NCBI GenBank assembly: GCA_016789405.1
Contig: JAEUPQ010000011.1
Span: forward strand, 220,226 to 284,225
Reading direction: 5' to 3'
Length of the DNA stretch: 64,000 nucleotides
Source: Lysobacteraceae bacterium
GTDB taxonomy: Bacteria; Pseudomonadota; Gammaproteobacteria; Xanthomonadales; Xanthomonadaceae
In this document: positions 31,899-45,908 of the stretch, piece by piece
How positions within the stretch are numbered: position 1 is the stretch's first letter
Layout: the number at the start of each line of letters is the position of its first letter
Made by a program: the position numbers and the translations under genes
Notes under the pieces: generated by a model
Databases searched by the model: none
Told to the model about the DNA's origin: nothing
What the model saw: the letters and a program-made list of their open reading frames with translations, nothing else

Positions 31899-32869
31899 CA
31901 GGCAGCGTCCGTCGCGTTCGGCATCGACCAGGGCTTGCGCCAGAATCGCCAGCGTTGCGGGCGACGCAGCCGCAAGCCCCTGCCGTCGGCGCAGTCGACG
32001 ATCGCGCTTTCACACCGCCCCTCGCCCACCGCACGCAGCATCGGCAGCAGCCAGTCGCGCTGGAGCACCGCGAGGTCGCGCACGCGACGCAGGTCGAAAA
32101 GCGTCCTGCCATCGACCAGCGCCTCGATGGGCAGCGATGCCGACAGCCGGACGGCATCGCCACCAGCAAGCCTGGTCAGCGCACATGCCAGATCATCGTC
32201 ACTGGCGCAGTAGGTCACTTCGCTGCGCACCGACGTCGGCAGGACGCCACCACCCCACAGCCACAGCGAATTCACAGGTACGAGACCGCGTTCCGCGCGA
32301 CGCGCGTTCCATGGATGGTTGTGGAGAATGATCTGCGCTTCGTTGATCAGCGCACGCCAGCGCCGCCCTTCCGGGCCCTCGGGCTGGTGTTCGAACAAGT
32401 CCGCGCCGATGGCGTCATCCGGTGCGCTGAATGCGGGCAGCCTGGCCTCGCGAGGCAGACGCAGGTACCAGTGCGTCGGTGACGGTGCATCGAGTTCGAA
32501 ACCGGCATCGCCGAACACCGGCTTGAGCGCGGGCAACAGCGCTTCGACGTCGGAACTGTCGAGACCCAGGCGTTCGCCGATGCCGAGCAGCCGCGCGCCA
32601 TTGATGTCGGGTCGGACATGGGCAGGATCCGCGCGCAGCCAGGCCGCGCCCACGGCATCGCCCACTTCGACCTGGCGGGTCAGCGCCGCGGCGGCCAATC
32701 GCGCGGGAACGATGCCGAACACGCGCAGCAGCTGCGCCTCGATGCCTGCCTCGCCATCAATCGAAGCATCCGCACGCCCGAAAGCCGAGGCTACCTCGGG
32801 CGCAAGCGCCTGGCGGCCGAAGACCGACCAGGCGGGGAGCAACAGATGGATGGCGCGATCGCGCGACAT
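31898..32869 (-). CDS. rpfE: RpfE-like protein
   Basis: A 323-residue cytoplasmic protein corresponding by position (between greA and recJ) to RpfE of Xanthomonas, a member of a family annotated as related to phosphoglycerate-mutase-type proteins and with no established activity. It starts MSRDRAIHLLLPAWSVFGRQ at ATG 32869; the longer frame from 32986 overlaps greA. Distinct features are ADPAHVRPDINGARLLG, HPWNARRAERGLVPVNSLWLWGGG (conserved Trp-rich core) and a basic C-terminus (RRPQRWRFWRKPWSMP). Coupled to recJ. Function not assigned. Confidence 0.85.
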   Translation of the reverse strand: MSRDRAIHLLLPAWSVFGRQALAPEVASAFGRADASIDGEAGIEAQLLRVFGIVPARLAAAALTRQVEVGDAVGAAWLRADPAHVRPDINGARLLGIGERLGLDSSDVEALLPALKPVFGDAGFELDAPSPTHWYLRLPREARLPAFSAPDDAIGADLFEHQPEGPEGRRWRALINEAQIILHNHPWNARRAERGLVPVNSLWLWGGGVLPTSVRSEVTYCASDDDLACALTRLAGGDAVRLSASLPIEALVDGRTLFDLRRVRDLAVLQRDWLLPMLRAVGEGRCESAIVDCADGRGLRLRRPQRWRFWRKPWSMPNATDAA

Positions 32870-32882
32870 GGTGGCGTCGCGA

Positions 32883-33358
32883 TCAGCCTTCGTACGCGAC
32901 CTGGATGAGCTCGTACTCGCGCTTTCCGGCAGGTGCGTCGATCTCGACGGTATCGCCTTCGTGCTTGCCGATGAGCGCGCGTGCAAGCGGCGAGGAAATC
33001 GCGATCAGTCCCTGCTTGATGTCGGCTTCGAGGTCGCCGACGATCTGGTACCGCTTCTCTTCGTCGTTCTCGACATCGGCCAGGGTCACGGTCGCGCCGA
33101 ACACCACGCGGCTGCCGGCGTTGAGCGTGGACACGTCGATGACCTGCGCATGCGACAGCTCGGCCTCGAGCTGCTTGATGCGGCCTTCGATGAAACCCTG
33201 CTGCTCGCGCGCGGCATGGTATTCGGCGTTCTCCTTCAGGTCGCCGTGGCCTCTCGCTTCGGCGATCGCGGCGATCACCGCCGGGCGCTGGACGCTCTTG
33301 AGGTTTTCCAACTCGCTGCGCAGGCGCTGCGAACCCTTCAGGGTAATGGGTGCTCTGG

Positions 33359-33362
<4 letters not shown>
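32883..33362 (-). CDS. greA: Transcription elongation factor GreA
   Basis: Rescues backtracked RNA polymerase by stimulating transcript cleavage. The 159-residue protein has the N-terminal coiled coil with the acidic tip ([26 protein letters not shown]) that reaches the polymerase active site, and the C-terminal FKBP-like domain ([25 protein letters not shown]). ATG 33362 overlaps the carB stop by four bases (ATGA), so greA is translated as part of a carB-greA-rpfE-recJ run. Confidence 0.97.
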
Positions 33363-36604
<3,242 letters not shown>

Positions 36605-36643
36605 GGGGTCCTCGGTAAAGTCTTTCGTGTCTCGTCTATCGAT

Positions 36644-37096
36644 TCAGTACCACCGGTCCTGCCAGCGCTCAGGCGGCAGCCAGGTGATCCTGTCCTCGTC
36701 TTCGATCGTCACGCCACCGGCCTCGACAGCCTGCAGCACGGCGGCATTCATCTCGTTCCAGTTCCGCGCATCGGCGCCGATCCGGGCACCGATGCGGTTG
36801 TTGTGCACATCCATGAGCCGCGCGGCGTCGCCGCGGCCATCGCCTTCCATCACGAACGTGACCCAGTCCACCCAGCGCGCAGACCCGGTATAGGCCACGG
36901 TGGCGCTCGCCAGCGTGTGGCGATACGCGTCCTTCGGGCCATGCCGGCCTCCCGGCAGGTCCGAGCGGGACGTCGCCATGTAGACGGTCCCCAGGACGAA
37001 AGCCGGATAGAACGCGAACGACAGCACGATCAGCAACACTCGCCGCAGCCAGCGGCGGTGCGGTCTCGCTCGCGATGCACCGGCCACCGTACCCAT
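36644..37096 (-). CDS. Hypothetical membrane-anchored protein between carA and carB
   Basis: A 150-residue protein with a basic N-terminus, one membrane segment (about residues 20-40, VLLIVLSFAFYPAFVLGTVYMA) and a soluble part. The conserved-looking core DAYRHTLASATVAY followed by ARLMDVHNNRIGARIG (an Asp/Arg-His pair and an Asp-x-His-Asn) resembles DUF6973-type domains found in small secreted or membrane proteins, but I do not claim membership. ATG 37096 overlaps the stop of the upstream gene (TGATG), so the pair is coupled. The ORF extends upstream to 37129. Confidence 0.75.
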   Translation of the reverse strand: MGTVAGASRARPHRRWLRRVLLIVLSFAFYPAFVLGTVYMATSRSDLPGGRHGPKDAYRHTLASATVAYTGSARWVDWVTFVMEGDGRGDAARLMDVHNNRIGARIGADARNWNEMNAAVLQAVEAGGVTIEDEDRITWLPPERWQDRWY

Positions 37097-37758
37097 CAGT
37101 TGAACAGGGCTTCCATCGAGACCTTGCACTCGCCCATCGCACGCAGCATCACCTGCGTCGCGAGGTTCTCGCCTGCGGCTTCGCCGCTCTGCTCGTTTTC
37201 CGACGCCGATTTCGACGTCGAAAAGGCGTTCCCGATCCCGGAGAGCTTGCGCAGGGCTTCATGGTCGGGTGCGGTCATGAAGGCCATGAACGACGCGAGT
37301 TGCTCCGGCGTGGCGCCTGCCAGCACTTCCTGCTCGCTCATCTTGACGCCGGTACGTTCACCTTCGGCGCCCGCCATCATCAAGCGCCCCATGAGTGCAG
37401 CGGCGCCGCCTTCGAGCAGCTTGACCTCGGCATCGATGCGCGAGGGATTTTCGGCGACGTATTCCGCCACGTCCTTGCGCTTCGCGCGACGGTATCCCGT
37501 ATTGCTCAGCTCGGCGCGCAGGCACGACAACTGCACCGGCGTCACTGCTTCGGGCTTGTCCTGCACCGGCCACTTGGGATTGTCCTTCGCCAGCATCTCG
37601 AAGATCTTGCCCATCGGCACCAGTTCGACCATGAGGTCGGTGAGGCGATCGGTCTTCGCGCCACTCGACGCATCCTTGGGACCCGCGGCTTGCGCGGCGC
37701 CCGCCAGGGCAAGACCTGCGAACAGCGTCATGACGAATGACTGGATGGCACGTTTCAT
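37096..37758 (-). CDS. Secreted hypothetical protein between carA and carB
   Basis: A 220-residue exported protein: signal peptide about residues 1-24 (SFVMTLFAGLALAGAAQA), then a helical, charge-rich mature part. It contains Cys80 in QLSCLRAEL and a late cysteine in RAMGECKVSM that could form a disulfide, and resembles DUF2059-type periplasmic proteins only in general layout. It is followed by, and overlaps, the membrane-anchored protein gene. No function recognised. The 65-base gap to carA shows no terminator, so cotranscription with carA is possible. Confidence 0.8.
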   Translation of the reverse strand: MKRAIQSFVMTLFAGLALAGAAQAAGPKDASSGAKTDRLTDLMVELVPMGKIFEMLAKDNPKWPVQDKPEAVTPVQLSCLRAELSNTGYRRAKRKDVAEYVAENPSRIDAEVKLLEGGAAALMGRLMMAGAEGERTGVKMSEQEVLAGATPEQLASFMAFMTAPDHEALRKLSGIGNAFSTSKSASENEQSGEAAGENLATQVMLRAMGECKVSMEALFN

Positions 37759-37823
37759 CGGAACCCCCTGAAATTGGATGGGTGGATCACATCTGTCGAC
37801 GACGACTCACGCAAGACGCAGTA

Positions 37824-38948
<1,125 letters not shown>

Positions 38949-38983
38949 GGGGTTCGCCTTTGTTGGGGCTGACGGCAGGTTGC

Positions 38984-39048
38984 AAAAAGCCCCGGGCGCG
39001 GTCTGTAACCGGCCCGTGGCTTCTGGAGTCAGGCGAGCGAGAATTGTA
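38984..39048 (-). promoter_or_regulatory. carA leader: possible promoter and attenuator-like hairpin
   Basis: On the minus strand a TACAAT -10-like hexamer (39048-39043) lies upstream of a terminator-like structure: GCCACGGGCCGG (39020-39009) can pair with CCGCGCCCGGGGC (39001-38989), followed by TTTTT (38988-38984), 35 bases before the carA GTG. If the promoter is real, the hairpin lies inside the carA leader and could attenuate transcription in response to pyrimidines. If not, it is simply the dapB terminator (dapB ends at 39113). No convincing -35 was seen. Confidence 0.45.
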
Positions 39049-39112
39049 CCGGCGCAAGCCGTCCAGCGCCAGCAGGAAATGCGGCACTGCATCAAATTCG
39101 CCGGAGTTCGAC

Positions 39113-39823
39113 TCAGTCGAGCAAGTCGCGCAATCGATAGCTCGCTGGTGGGCGCCCTGCCAGTCGCGAGGCCGCATGCAGCGCCCCACGGGCGAAGATG
39201 TCCCGATTGGTGGCGCGATGGATCAATTCGATCCGCTCGCCCTGCCCCGCGAACTGCACCAGATGCTCGCCGACGATGTCGCCGGCCCGGAGGCTGGCGT
39301 AGCGAGGATCGGCGCCACCGCGACCGGCGGCCGCGCCGAGCGTCAGCGCCGTGCCGGACGGCGCGTCCAGCTTGCGGGTGTGGTGCGATTCGACGATGTC
39401 GCAGTCCCAGCCGGCCAGGGTCTGGGCGGCGCGTTCGACCAGATCTTCCAGCACCGCCACGCCGAGGCTGAAATTCGAGGCCCAGAGCACCGGGATCTGG
39501 GCCGAAGCGCCCTGAAGCACGGCGCGCTGCTGGGAAGACAGGCCCGTCGTTCCGGACACGAAGGCCGCTCGCCGCTGCACGCAGAGCGCCAGGATGCCGT
39601 CGAACGCGACCGGGAGGCTGAAATCGATGGCCACGTCGAACTCGGGTACGTCCGCGAGTTCGGAGGCTGGGTGGAAAGGCTGGCCGAGCAGGTCGGATTC
39701 AGGCACCGGTGGCGCGACGGCGGCGGCAAGCGTCAGCGACGCTTGCTCGGACATCAGGCGCAACAGGGTTTGTCCCATCCGACCGCTCGCACCGTGGATC
39801 AGGACACGGGTGGGAGCATTCAT
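39113..39823 (-). CDS. dapB: 4-hydroxy-tetrahydrodipicolinate reductase
   Basis: NAD(P)H-dependent reductase of lysine and diaminopimelate synthesis. The 236-residue protein begins with the dinucleotide-binding loop [15 protein letters not shown] and has the substrate motif [17 protein letters not shown] containing the catalytic His-His and Lys. It is shorter than E. coli DapB (273), as is usual in Xanthomonadales, lacking part of the loop between strands. It reads towards carA on the same strand (dapB-carA order conserved). Confidence 0.96.
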   Translation of the reverse strand: MNAPTRVLIHGASGRMGQTLLRLMSEQASLTLAAAVAPPVPESDLLGQPFHPASELADVPEFDVAIDFSLPVAFDGILALCVQRRAAFVSGTTGLSSQQRAVLQGASAQIPVLWASNFSLGVAVLEDLVERAAQTLAGWDCDIVESHHTRKLDAPSGTALTLGAAAGRGGADPRYASLRAGDIVGEHLVQFAGQGERIELIHRATNRDIFARGALHAASRLAGRPPASYRLRDLLD

Positions 39824-39935
39824 GCGCGTAAGCTACCGGTCCCGTCACCGGGTGACAACAAATCCGGCCCGGTATGGATGCCCGGTGCAGCCTGTCCCTC
39901 CACCCTCCGCCTTCTGGCCTCTTCTGAGCGCTCCA

Positions 39936-41831
39936 TCAGCGCGCGGCTTGATCGGCACGCAGGATCACGACCTGCGCACGCAGGTTCTTCATGATCTGCG
40001 CCATCAGTCGTCCATAGGCCGCATTGTATTCGGCCGTGCAGACCGGGCCGGGCGTGCGGTCGTCCAGGGTGCGCTCTACGATCAGCCGCTGACCCTCGAG
40101 TCGGTGCCGCGCCGTATAGCTCACGGGCCCCTCGCTGAGACTGACGTCCGGCGGCACGGCGGCGATGCGCAGCGACGGCGCCAGCGTGTACTCGTACGAC
40201 TCCTCCGAACGCGTGCCGCCGCAATTGGTCTCTCCGGCGGGCCGCACCGGGTCTGGCAACTGGGCGGACACGATCGAGGAAATGGCCATGGGATTCATGA
40301 ACCATGGCGAGACCATGAACCCGCCCGGAAGCACGACCATGTCGTCGACCTTGTAGTCGACATCCAGCGTGATCTGCTCGGGCATGGCGTCCGGCGCCTC
40401 AACCCGCACCGTGCCATCGGCGATCATGCCGCTGCTGCGGAAGTAATCCCGCACCATGTCCTTGCGGACCCGATCGCCTGCCTCGCGAAAACTCTCCCGT
40501 ACGGCGACCGCGACGCGTCCATTGATGTGCATGTTCACGTCGCCCTGCACGCTGCCGTCTTCTGCGATGGCCATTCGCGCACGCATGCGCTGGCTGTTGT
40601 TCCCGCGCTGCGGCATCGGCGTGGCGGTGTCGTCGCGGTAACCGCGCACCAGCAGCACGCGCTTGCCGGCGACCGACGCCGGCAAGCTGCCGAACGGCTC
40701 GGTGGAGGACGTCGAATCCATGTAGAGATCGAGCGATGGCACGTAGGTGATGACGTGGTTGACCATCGACGCTACGGGCGTCTTCGGCAGCACATGCACA
40801 TCGCCCGCGTTGACCAGCGCCTGCGTGCTGTCGATGCCGCGCGCCTTGAGCAGGGCCTGCAGCAGCGTGGCGTGGTCCTTGCAGTCACCCATGCGGTTGT
40901 CGAGGACGACGTCCAGATCGCGTGGCACCACGGCACCGAGCCCGATGCAGTTGCCAGCGTAGGAGATCTCGCGGGAAACGAAGTCGTACAGACGCTTGGC
41001 GACCTCGCGTGGCTCGCTGGCATCGCCTGCCAGTTCCTTCGCGAGTGCATCGATCCTCGGGGTGACGGCCGCCTTGGCATCCGCGCGCGCACCATACGCC
41101 TGCGCGATGTCCGCGTAGCCAGCGAAGGTCGAGAACGCATACCCGGGATAGCGTTCGACATCGAAGGTCCTGTCGCGCAACGTGTCCTCGTCGACCGGCT
41201 CGCGGTTCTGCCAGGACCATTCGAGGACCCGGCGGCCGCCTTCGACCCCGTTCCGGACCTCCTTCAGCTGCCAGGCCTGGTGGCTCGCGCGCAGGGACGC
41301 AGGCGCGTCGATGACGATCTTCACGTCGCCGTAGTAGCGCGCGGGGCTGAAACTGTCGATCACCGAGAAGTGGCCGTCGAACATGGCGGCCTTGGCAGTG
41401 AGGCGATAGCGCAGGACCGTCGTATCGCCGACGGCCAGCTCCGGAAAGACCACGGTGAGGCTGGAGCGGTCGGAGTAGATCGGCGAGTCGCCGGCACGGC
41501 CCTGGTTGCTGCTCACCTGGAAATTGCCGGGCGGCACCACGATGCGGCGGCCATCCGGCTTCAAGGTATAGGCTTCCAGGACGTCCGCCTGCTGGATGCT
41601 GGTGCTGTAGCCGATCGAGCCGTCCTTGGCGAAGGACAGGCCGCTGGATTTCAGCACCTTGATCGCGGTCTCGACGGTCTCGACGTAGCGTCCGTCGGCT
41701 TCGACCACGTAGGCATGATGCTGGCGTTCGATCCGGACCGGCCACTCTTCGGGGTCGGATGCTGCCGCATGGTTGGAACACAGCGAAAGTGCGAGGCCGG
41801 AGAACACGGCCAGAGACCGAAACGCGTGCAT
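39936..41831 (-). CDS. Exported DUF3857/transglutaminase-like protein
   Basis: A 631-residue periplasmic or outer-surface protein. Residues 1-25 are a signal peptide. A DUF3857 domain (about 30-220) precedes a transglutaminase-like core in which all three catalytic positions are present: Cys in NRMGDCKDHATLLQ, His in MVNHVITYV, Asp in YMDSTSS. The C-terminal part (about 440-631) is beta-rich. ATG 41831 has a GAGGATCTC ribosome site immediately upstream; the earlier ATG at 41927 would add a non-signal extension. Physiological substrate unknown; the family is common in Bacteroidetes and Xanthomonadales. Confidence 0.85.
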   Translation of the reverse strand: MHAFRSLAVFSGLALSLCSNHAAASDPEEWPVRIERQHHAYVVEADGRYVETVETAIKVLKSSGLSFAKDGSIGYSTSIQQADVLEAYTLKPDGRRIVVPPGNFQVSSNQGRAGDSPIYSDRSSLTVVFPELAVGDTTVLRYRLTAKAAMFDGHFSVIDSFSPARYYGDVKIVIDAPASLRASHQAWQLKEVRNGVEGGRRVLEWSWQNREPVDEDTLRDRTFDVERYPGYAFSTFAGYADIAQAYGARADAKAAVTPRIDALAKELAGDASEPREVAKRLYDFVSREISYAGNCIGLGAVVPRDLDVVLDNRMGDCKDHATLLQALLKARGIDSTQALVNAGDVHVLPKTPVASMVNHVITYVPSLDLYMDSTSSTEPFGSLPASVAGKRVLLVRGYRDDTATPMPQRGNNSQRMRARMAIAEDGSVQGDVNMHINGRVAVAVRESFREAGDRVRKDMVRDYFRSSGMIADGTVRVEAPDAMPEQITLDVDYKVDDMVVLPGGFMVSPWFMNPMAISSIVSAQLPDPVRPAGETNCGGTRSEESYEYTLAPSLRIAAVPPDVSLSEGPVSYTARHRLEGQRLIVERTLDDRTPGPVCTAEYNAAYGRLMAQIMKNLRAQVVILRADQAAR

Positions 41832-41951
41832 GAGATCCTCTCGTCCGCGGGGAATGGACCCAGTGTCCATCCGTTCTGTGAAGAAGACGAGAAGTCTACC
41901 CGCCGGCGACGACGGCCGGCAGGACACGGAAGGCCAGGAGCGGCCCTCGAA

Positions 41952-43079
41952 TCAGGACGTCATCCGCTCCCAGAAGCTCTTCACGCCATCCATGAAGGTG
42001 CTCGATCGCGGGGAGTGGCGACGCGCCTCTTCGCCGACGAAGGTTGCCTCGAACTGTTCGAGCAGTTCGCGCTGCTGCGTGGTGAGGTTGACCGGTGTCT
42101 CGACCACGACGCGGCAATAGAGGTCACCCGTGCCTCGGCTGCGCACGGAACGCACGCCCTTTTCGCGCAGGCGGAAAACCTTGCCGGTCTGGGTCTCGGG
42201 CGGAATGCGGATTTCCGCTTCGCCGCCGAGGGTCGGCACGCGCACCGTGTCTCCGAGCGCGGCCTGGGAAATGCGGATCGGGACCTCGCAGTGCAGGTCG
42301 TCGCCGTCGCGCTGGAAGATGTCGTGCTCGCGCACGCGCACGTCGACGTACAGGTCGCCCGGAGGCGCACCGGCGGGACCGGCTTCGCCCTCGCCCGCCA
42401 GGCGGATGCGATCGCCATTGTCGACGCCCGCCGGGATCTTGACCGAGAGGACCTTGTCCTCTTCCACGCGCCCTGCGCCCTTGCAGCTCTTGCATGGCGT
42501 CACGATGCGCTTGCCATTGCCGCCGCAATGCGGGCATGGCTGCTGCATCGCGAAGATGCCGCGCTGGAAGCGGACCTGGCCGCGTCCCTGGCAGGTGGCG
42601 CAGGTTTCGACCTTGCCGTCTTCGGAGCCACTCGCCTTGCAGGGCTTGCAGTCGACGAGCGTCGGGATCTCGATGCGCTTCTCGATGCCGGCGACCGCAT
42701 CTTCCAGATCCAGTTCGACCACGCAGCCGATGTCGGCACCGCGGCGCGGACCACGCGATCCGCCGCCACCGCCGAAGATGTTGCCGAAAATGTCGCCGAA
42801 GATGTCGTTGATGTCGGCGCCATGGGCGCCACCGCCGCCGCCACCCATGCCGTGTTCGAACGCGGCATGGCCGTGCGCGTCGTAGGCCCGGCGCTTGTTG
42901 GCGTCGGACAGGACTTCGTACGCTTCCTTCGCCTCCTTGAACGAGGCCTCCGCAGTGGCGTCATCCGGATTGCGGTCCGGGTGGTACTTCATCGCCAGAC
43001 GGCGGTATGCCTTCTTCAGCTCGTCTTCGCCGGCATTGCGGGCGACGCCCAGGACTTCGTAGTAATCGCGTTTGCTCAT
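41952..43079 (-). CDS. dnaJ: Chaperone protein DnaJ
   Basis: Hsp40 co-chaperone that delivers clients to DnaK and stimulates its ATPase. The 375-residue protein has the J-domain with HPD ([11 protein letters not shown]), a Gly-rich segment ([10 protein letters not shown]), the four zinc-binding repeats [24 protein letters not shown] and CKSCKGAG, and the C-terminal client-binding domains. It follows dnaK on the same strand with 115 bases between them. Confidence 0.98.
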   Translation of the reverse strand: MSKRDYYEVLGVARNAGEDELKKAYRRLAMKYHPDRNPDDATAEASFKEAKEAYEVLSDANKRRAYDAHGHAAFEHGMGGGGGGAHGADINDIFGDIFGNIFGGGGGSRGPRRGADIGCVVELDLEDAVAGIEKRIEIPTLVDCKPCKASGSEDGKVETCATCQGRGQVRFQRGIFAMQQPCPHCGGNGKRIVTPCKSCKGAGRVEEDKVLSVKIPAGVDNGDRIRLAGEGEAGPAGAPPGDLYVDVRVREHDIFQRDGDDLHCEVPIRISQAALGDTVRVPTLGGEAEIRIPPETQTGKVFRLREKGVRSVRSRGTGDLYCRVVVETPVNLTTQQRELLEQFEATFVGEEARRHSPRSSTFMDGVKSFWERMTS

Positions 43080-43194
43080 GGGTGCTGGAGACGTGTGTGC
43101 TGAGGGCGCTGCATCGGAATTCCGGGGCTTTCAACGCGGAAACGGGAGCGCGCGGCGGACCACGTCTCCCGTTTCCCCTGCCCCTTCGAGGGGA

Positions 43195-45117
43195 TTACTT
43201 GTTGTCGTCCTTCACTTCGGTGAACTCGGCGTCGACCACATCGTCGTTCTTCGGCGATGCGGACGGGCCGGGACCGGCGTCGCCCGGACCCTGCTGGCCG
43301 GCGTTGGCAGCCGCCATCAGCGGCTGCACGGCCTCTTCGAGCGCCTTCGACTTGGCCTCGATCTGCGCCTGGTCGTCGCCCTTCATCGCAGTCTCGACTT
43401 CCGCGATCGCGCCTTCGACGCGACCGATCATCTCGCCCGGGACCTTGTCGCCATGGTCCTTGATCGCGCTGCGGGCAGCGTGGATCAGGGCATCGGCGTG
43501 GTTGCGCGCCTGCACCAGCTCGTGGAACTTCTTGTCCTCTTCGCGGTGCGCCTCGGCGTCCTGGACCATGCGCTGGATCTCGTCGTCCGACAGGCCAGAG
43601 CCGGCCTTGATCTCGACCTTCTGTTCCTTGCCGGTCTTCTTGTCCTTGGCGCTGACGTGCAGGATGCCGTTGGCGTCGATGTCGAAGGTCACTTCGATCT
43701 GCGGCATGCCGCGCGGCGCCGGCTCGATGCCCGACAGGTCGAAGCGGGCCAGCGACTTGTTGTACATCGCCTGGGCACGCTCGCCCTGCAGCACGTGGAC
43801 GGTCACCGCGCTCTGGTTGTCGGCCGCGGTCGAATAGGTCTGCGTGGCCTTGGTCGGGATCGTGGTGTTCTTCTCGATGATCTTGTTGAACTCGCCGCCC
43901 AGCACTTCGATGCCCAGCGACAGCGGGGTCACGTCGAGCAGCAGCACGTCCTTCACGTCGCCGGCCAGCACGCCGCCCTGGATGGCCGCACCAATCGCGA
44001 CGGCCTCGTCCGGGTTCACGTCCTTGCGCGGTTCCTTGCCGAAGAACTCGGCCACGGCCGCCTGCACCTTCGGCATGCGGGTCTGGCCACCGACCAGGAT
44101 CACTTCGCTGATGTCGCTGGCGCGCAGGCCGGCGTCGTTCAGCGCGGTGCGGCACGGATCGATCGTGCGCTTGACCAGGTCTTCGACCAGGGCTTCGAGC
44201 TTGGCGCGGGTGAGCTTGATGTTGAGGTGCTTCGGGCCCGAGGCATCGGCCGTCACGTACGGCAGGTTGACCTCGGTCTGCTGCGACGACGACAGCTCGA
44301 TCTTCGCGCGCTCGGCGGCGTCCTTCAGACGCTGCAGGGCCAGCGGATCCTTGCGCAGGTCGATGCCCTGGTCCTTCTGGAATTCCTCGACGAGGTAGTC
44401 GATGACGCGCTTGTCGAAGTCTTCGCCGCCGAGGAACGTGTCGCCGTTGGTGGCCAGCACTTCGAACTGCTTCTCGCCGTCGACGTTGGCGATCTCGATG
44501 ATCGACACGTCGAAGGTGCCGCCGCCGAGGTCGTACACGGCGATCTTGCGATCGGCGCCGTCGGCCTTGTCCAGGCCATAGGCCAGCGCAGCCGCGGTCG
44601 GCTCGTTGATGATGCGCTTCACTTCGAGACCGGCGATGCGACCGGCGTCCTTGGTCGCCTGGCGCTGGCTGTCGTTGAAGTAGGCCGGCACGGTGATGAC
44701 CGCTTCGGTGACGGCTTCACCGAGGTAGGCTTCGGCGGTCTTCTTCATCTTGCCCAGCACTTCGGCCGAGATCTGCTGCGGCGCCATCTTGCGGCCATCG
44801 CTGGTCGCGACCCATGCGTCGCCGTTGTCGTGCGCCTGGATGGCGTACGGCACCAGGTCGAGGTCCTTCTTGACCTCGGCGTCGGTGAACTTGCGGCCGA
44901 TGAGGCGCTTCACCGCATAGAAGGTGTTCTTGGGATTGGTGACGGCCTGGCGCTTGGCGCTGGCGCCGACCAGGACTTCGCCGTCCTTGGTGTAGGCCAC
45001 GATCGACGGCGTGGTGCGGTCACCTTCGCTGTTCTCGATGACCCTGGCCTTGCCGCCTTCCATGATCGCGACGCACGAGTTGGTCGTGCCGAGATCGATA
45101 CCGATGATCTTGCCCAT
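43195..45117 (-). CDS. dnaK: Chaperone protein DnaK (Hsp70)
   Basis: ATP-dependent chaperone. The 640-residue protein has the nucleotide-binding domain with [12 protein letters not shown] at the N-terminus, [14 protein letters not shown] and LVGGQTRMP, the interdomain linker [13 protein letters not shown], the substrate-binding domain, a helical lid and the acidic C-terminal tail that includes [11 protein letters not shown]. Length equals E. coli DnaK (638). Gene order hrcA-grpE-dnaK-dnaJ. Confidence 0.99.
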   Translation of the reverse strand: MGKIIGIDLGTTNSCVAIMEGGKARVIENSEGDRTTPSIVAYTKDGEVLVGASAKRQAVTNPKNTFYAVKRLIGRKFTDAEVKKDLDLVPYAIQAHDNGDAWVATSDGRKMAPQQISAEVLGKMKKTAEAYLGEAVTEAVITVPAYFNDSQRQATKDAGRIAGLEVKRIINEPTAAALAYGLDKADGADRKIAVYDLGGGTFDVSIIEIANVDGEKQFEVLATNGDTFLGGEDFDKRVIDYLVEEFQKDQGIDLRKDPLALQRLKDAAERAKIELSSSQQTEVNLPYVTADASGPKHLNIKLTRAKLEALVEDLVKRTIDPCRTALNDAGLRASDISEVILVGGQTRMPKVQAAVAEFFGKEPRKDVNPDEAVAIGAAIQGGVLAGDVKDVLLLDVTPLSLGIEVLGGEFNKIIEKNTTIPTKATQTYSTAADNQSAVTVHVLQGERAQAMYNKSLARFDLSGIEPAPRGMPQIEVTFDIDANGILHVSAKDKKTGKEQKVEIKAGSGLSDDEIQRMVQDAEAHREEDKKFHELVQARNHADALIHAARSAIKDHGDKVPGEMIGRVEGAIAEVETAMKGDDQAQIEAKSKALEEAVQPLMAAANAGQQGPGDAGPGPSASPKNDDVVDAEFTEVKDDNK

Positions 45118-45184
45118 GACGGGATTCCTCTGAGTCTGTTGGATCTGTTGTTTTGGGGGCGGTCTGGCCGCCGATGTTTCGTAT

Positions 45185-45210
45185 GTATGGCGCGGTGGCG
45201 GGGTTTCAAG
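45185..45210 (-). promoter_or_regulatory. Candidate sigma-32 heat-shock promoter of dnaK
   Basis: In the 176-base grpE-dnaK gap the minus strand reads CTTGAA (45210-45205), 12-base spacer, CGCCATAC (45192-45185), close to the sigma-32 pattern CTTGAA-N13-17-CCCCATNT but with a short spacer and two -10 mismatches. It would start transcription about 60 bases before the dnaK ATG. Confidence 0.4.
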
Positions 45211-45293
45211 CGCCGCCTGCCGCGTTCGTCGGGCCGCTGGTCGCGTCGCCGTCCCCGGCGTCCCCCGCGACCGCGTCCCCGACGGGTGCTGCG

Positions 45294-45827
45294 TCAGTCC
45301 TGCTTCGCGACCACGACCAAAGCCGGGCGAAGCAGGCGGTCATTGAGCAGGTAGCCCTTCTGGAAGGTCTGCGCGACCGCCCCCGGGGCGACGCCCTCCG
45401 GCGGGTCGATCATGCTCATCGCCTGGTGCTGTTCGGGATTGAAGCCTTCGCCCGGCGCGGGCGCCACGGCCACCAGGCCGTTGGCTTCGGCGATGCGCTG
45501 CAGCTGGCGAAGGGTCAGCTCCATGCCGGCACGCAGCGGGTCGCCTTCGGCGGCAGCGGCCAGGCCGGCTTCCATGCTGTCGAACAGCGGCAGCAGATCG
45601 CCCAGCAGGCGCTCGTTGGCGAACTTGCGGGCCATCTCGACCTCGCGGGCCAGGCGCTTGCGCTGGTTGTCGAGATCGGCGCGCTCGCGCAGCGATTCGG
45701 CGCGCAGCTGTTCGAGTTCGGCCTTGAGGCTTTCGATCATGGCCTCGGGCGTGTCTGCGATGGTGTCGCTGGCGGCATTGCCGTCGCCCTGGGCCTGGGC
45801 GTCCTGTGAAGTCTGGTCTTGGGTCAT
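45294..45827 (-). CDS. grpE: Nucleotide exchange factor GrpE
   Basis: Homodimeric exchange factor that drives ADP release from DnaK. The 177-residue protein has an acidic, Gln/Asp-rich tail, a long coiled-coil helix ([28 protein letters not shown]), the family signature [23 protein letters not shown] and the C-terminal beta-wing ([39 protein letters not shown]). Start chosen at ATG 45827, seven residues inside the longest frame. Confidence 0.97.
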   Translation of the reverse strand: MTQDQTSQDAQAQGDGNAASDTIADTPEAMIESLKAELEQLRAESLRERADLDNQRKRLAREVEMARKFANERLLGDLLPLFDSMEAGLAAAAEGDPLRAGMELTLRQLQRIAEANGLVAVAPAPGEGFNPEQHQAMSMIDPPEGVAPGAVAQTFQKGYLLNDRLLRPALVVVAKQD

Positions 45828-45908
45828 GTCCGGTCCGATGGCGGGCAAAGGGAAGGGAAACCCCGCCGACCGCCGAGGGATGGGGACAGCTGGCGGGGAA
45901 TCAAGGGC

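Noticed and set aside
39594..43103. 1169-residue open frame on the plus strand
   Set aside because: Runs opposite dapB, the DUF3857 gene and dnaJ, all of which carry clear motifs on the minus strand.
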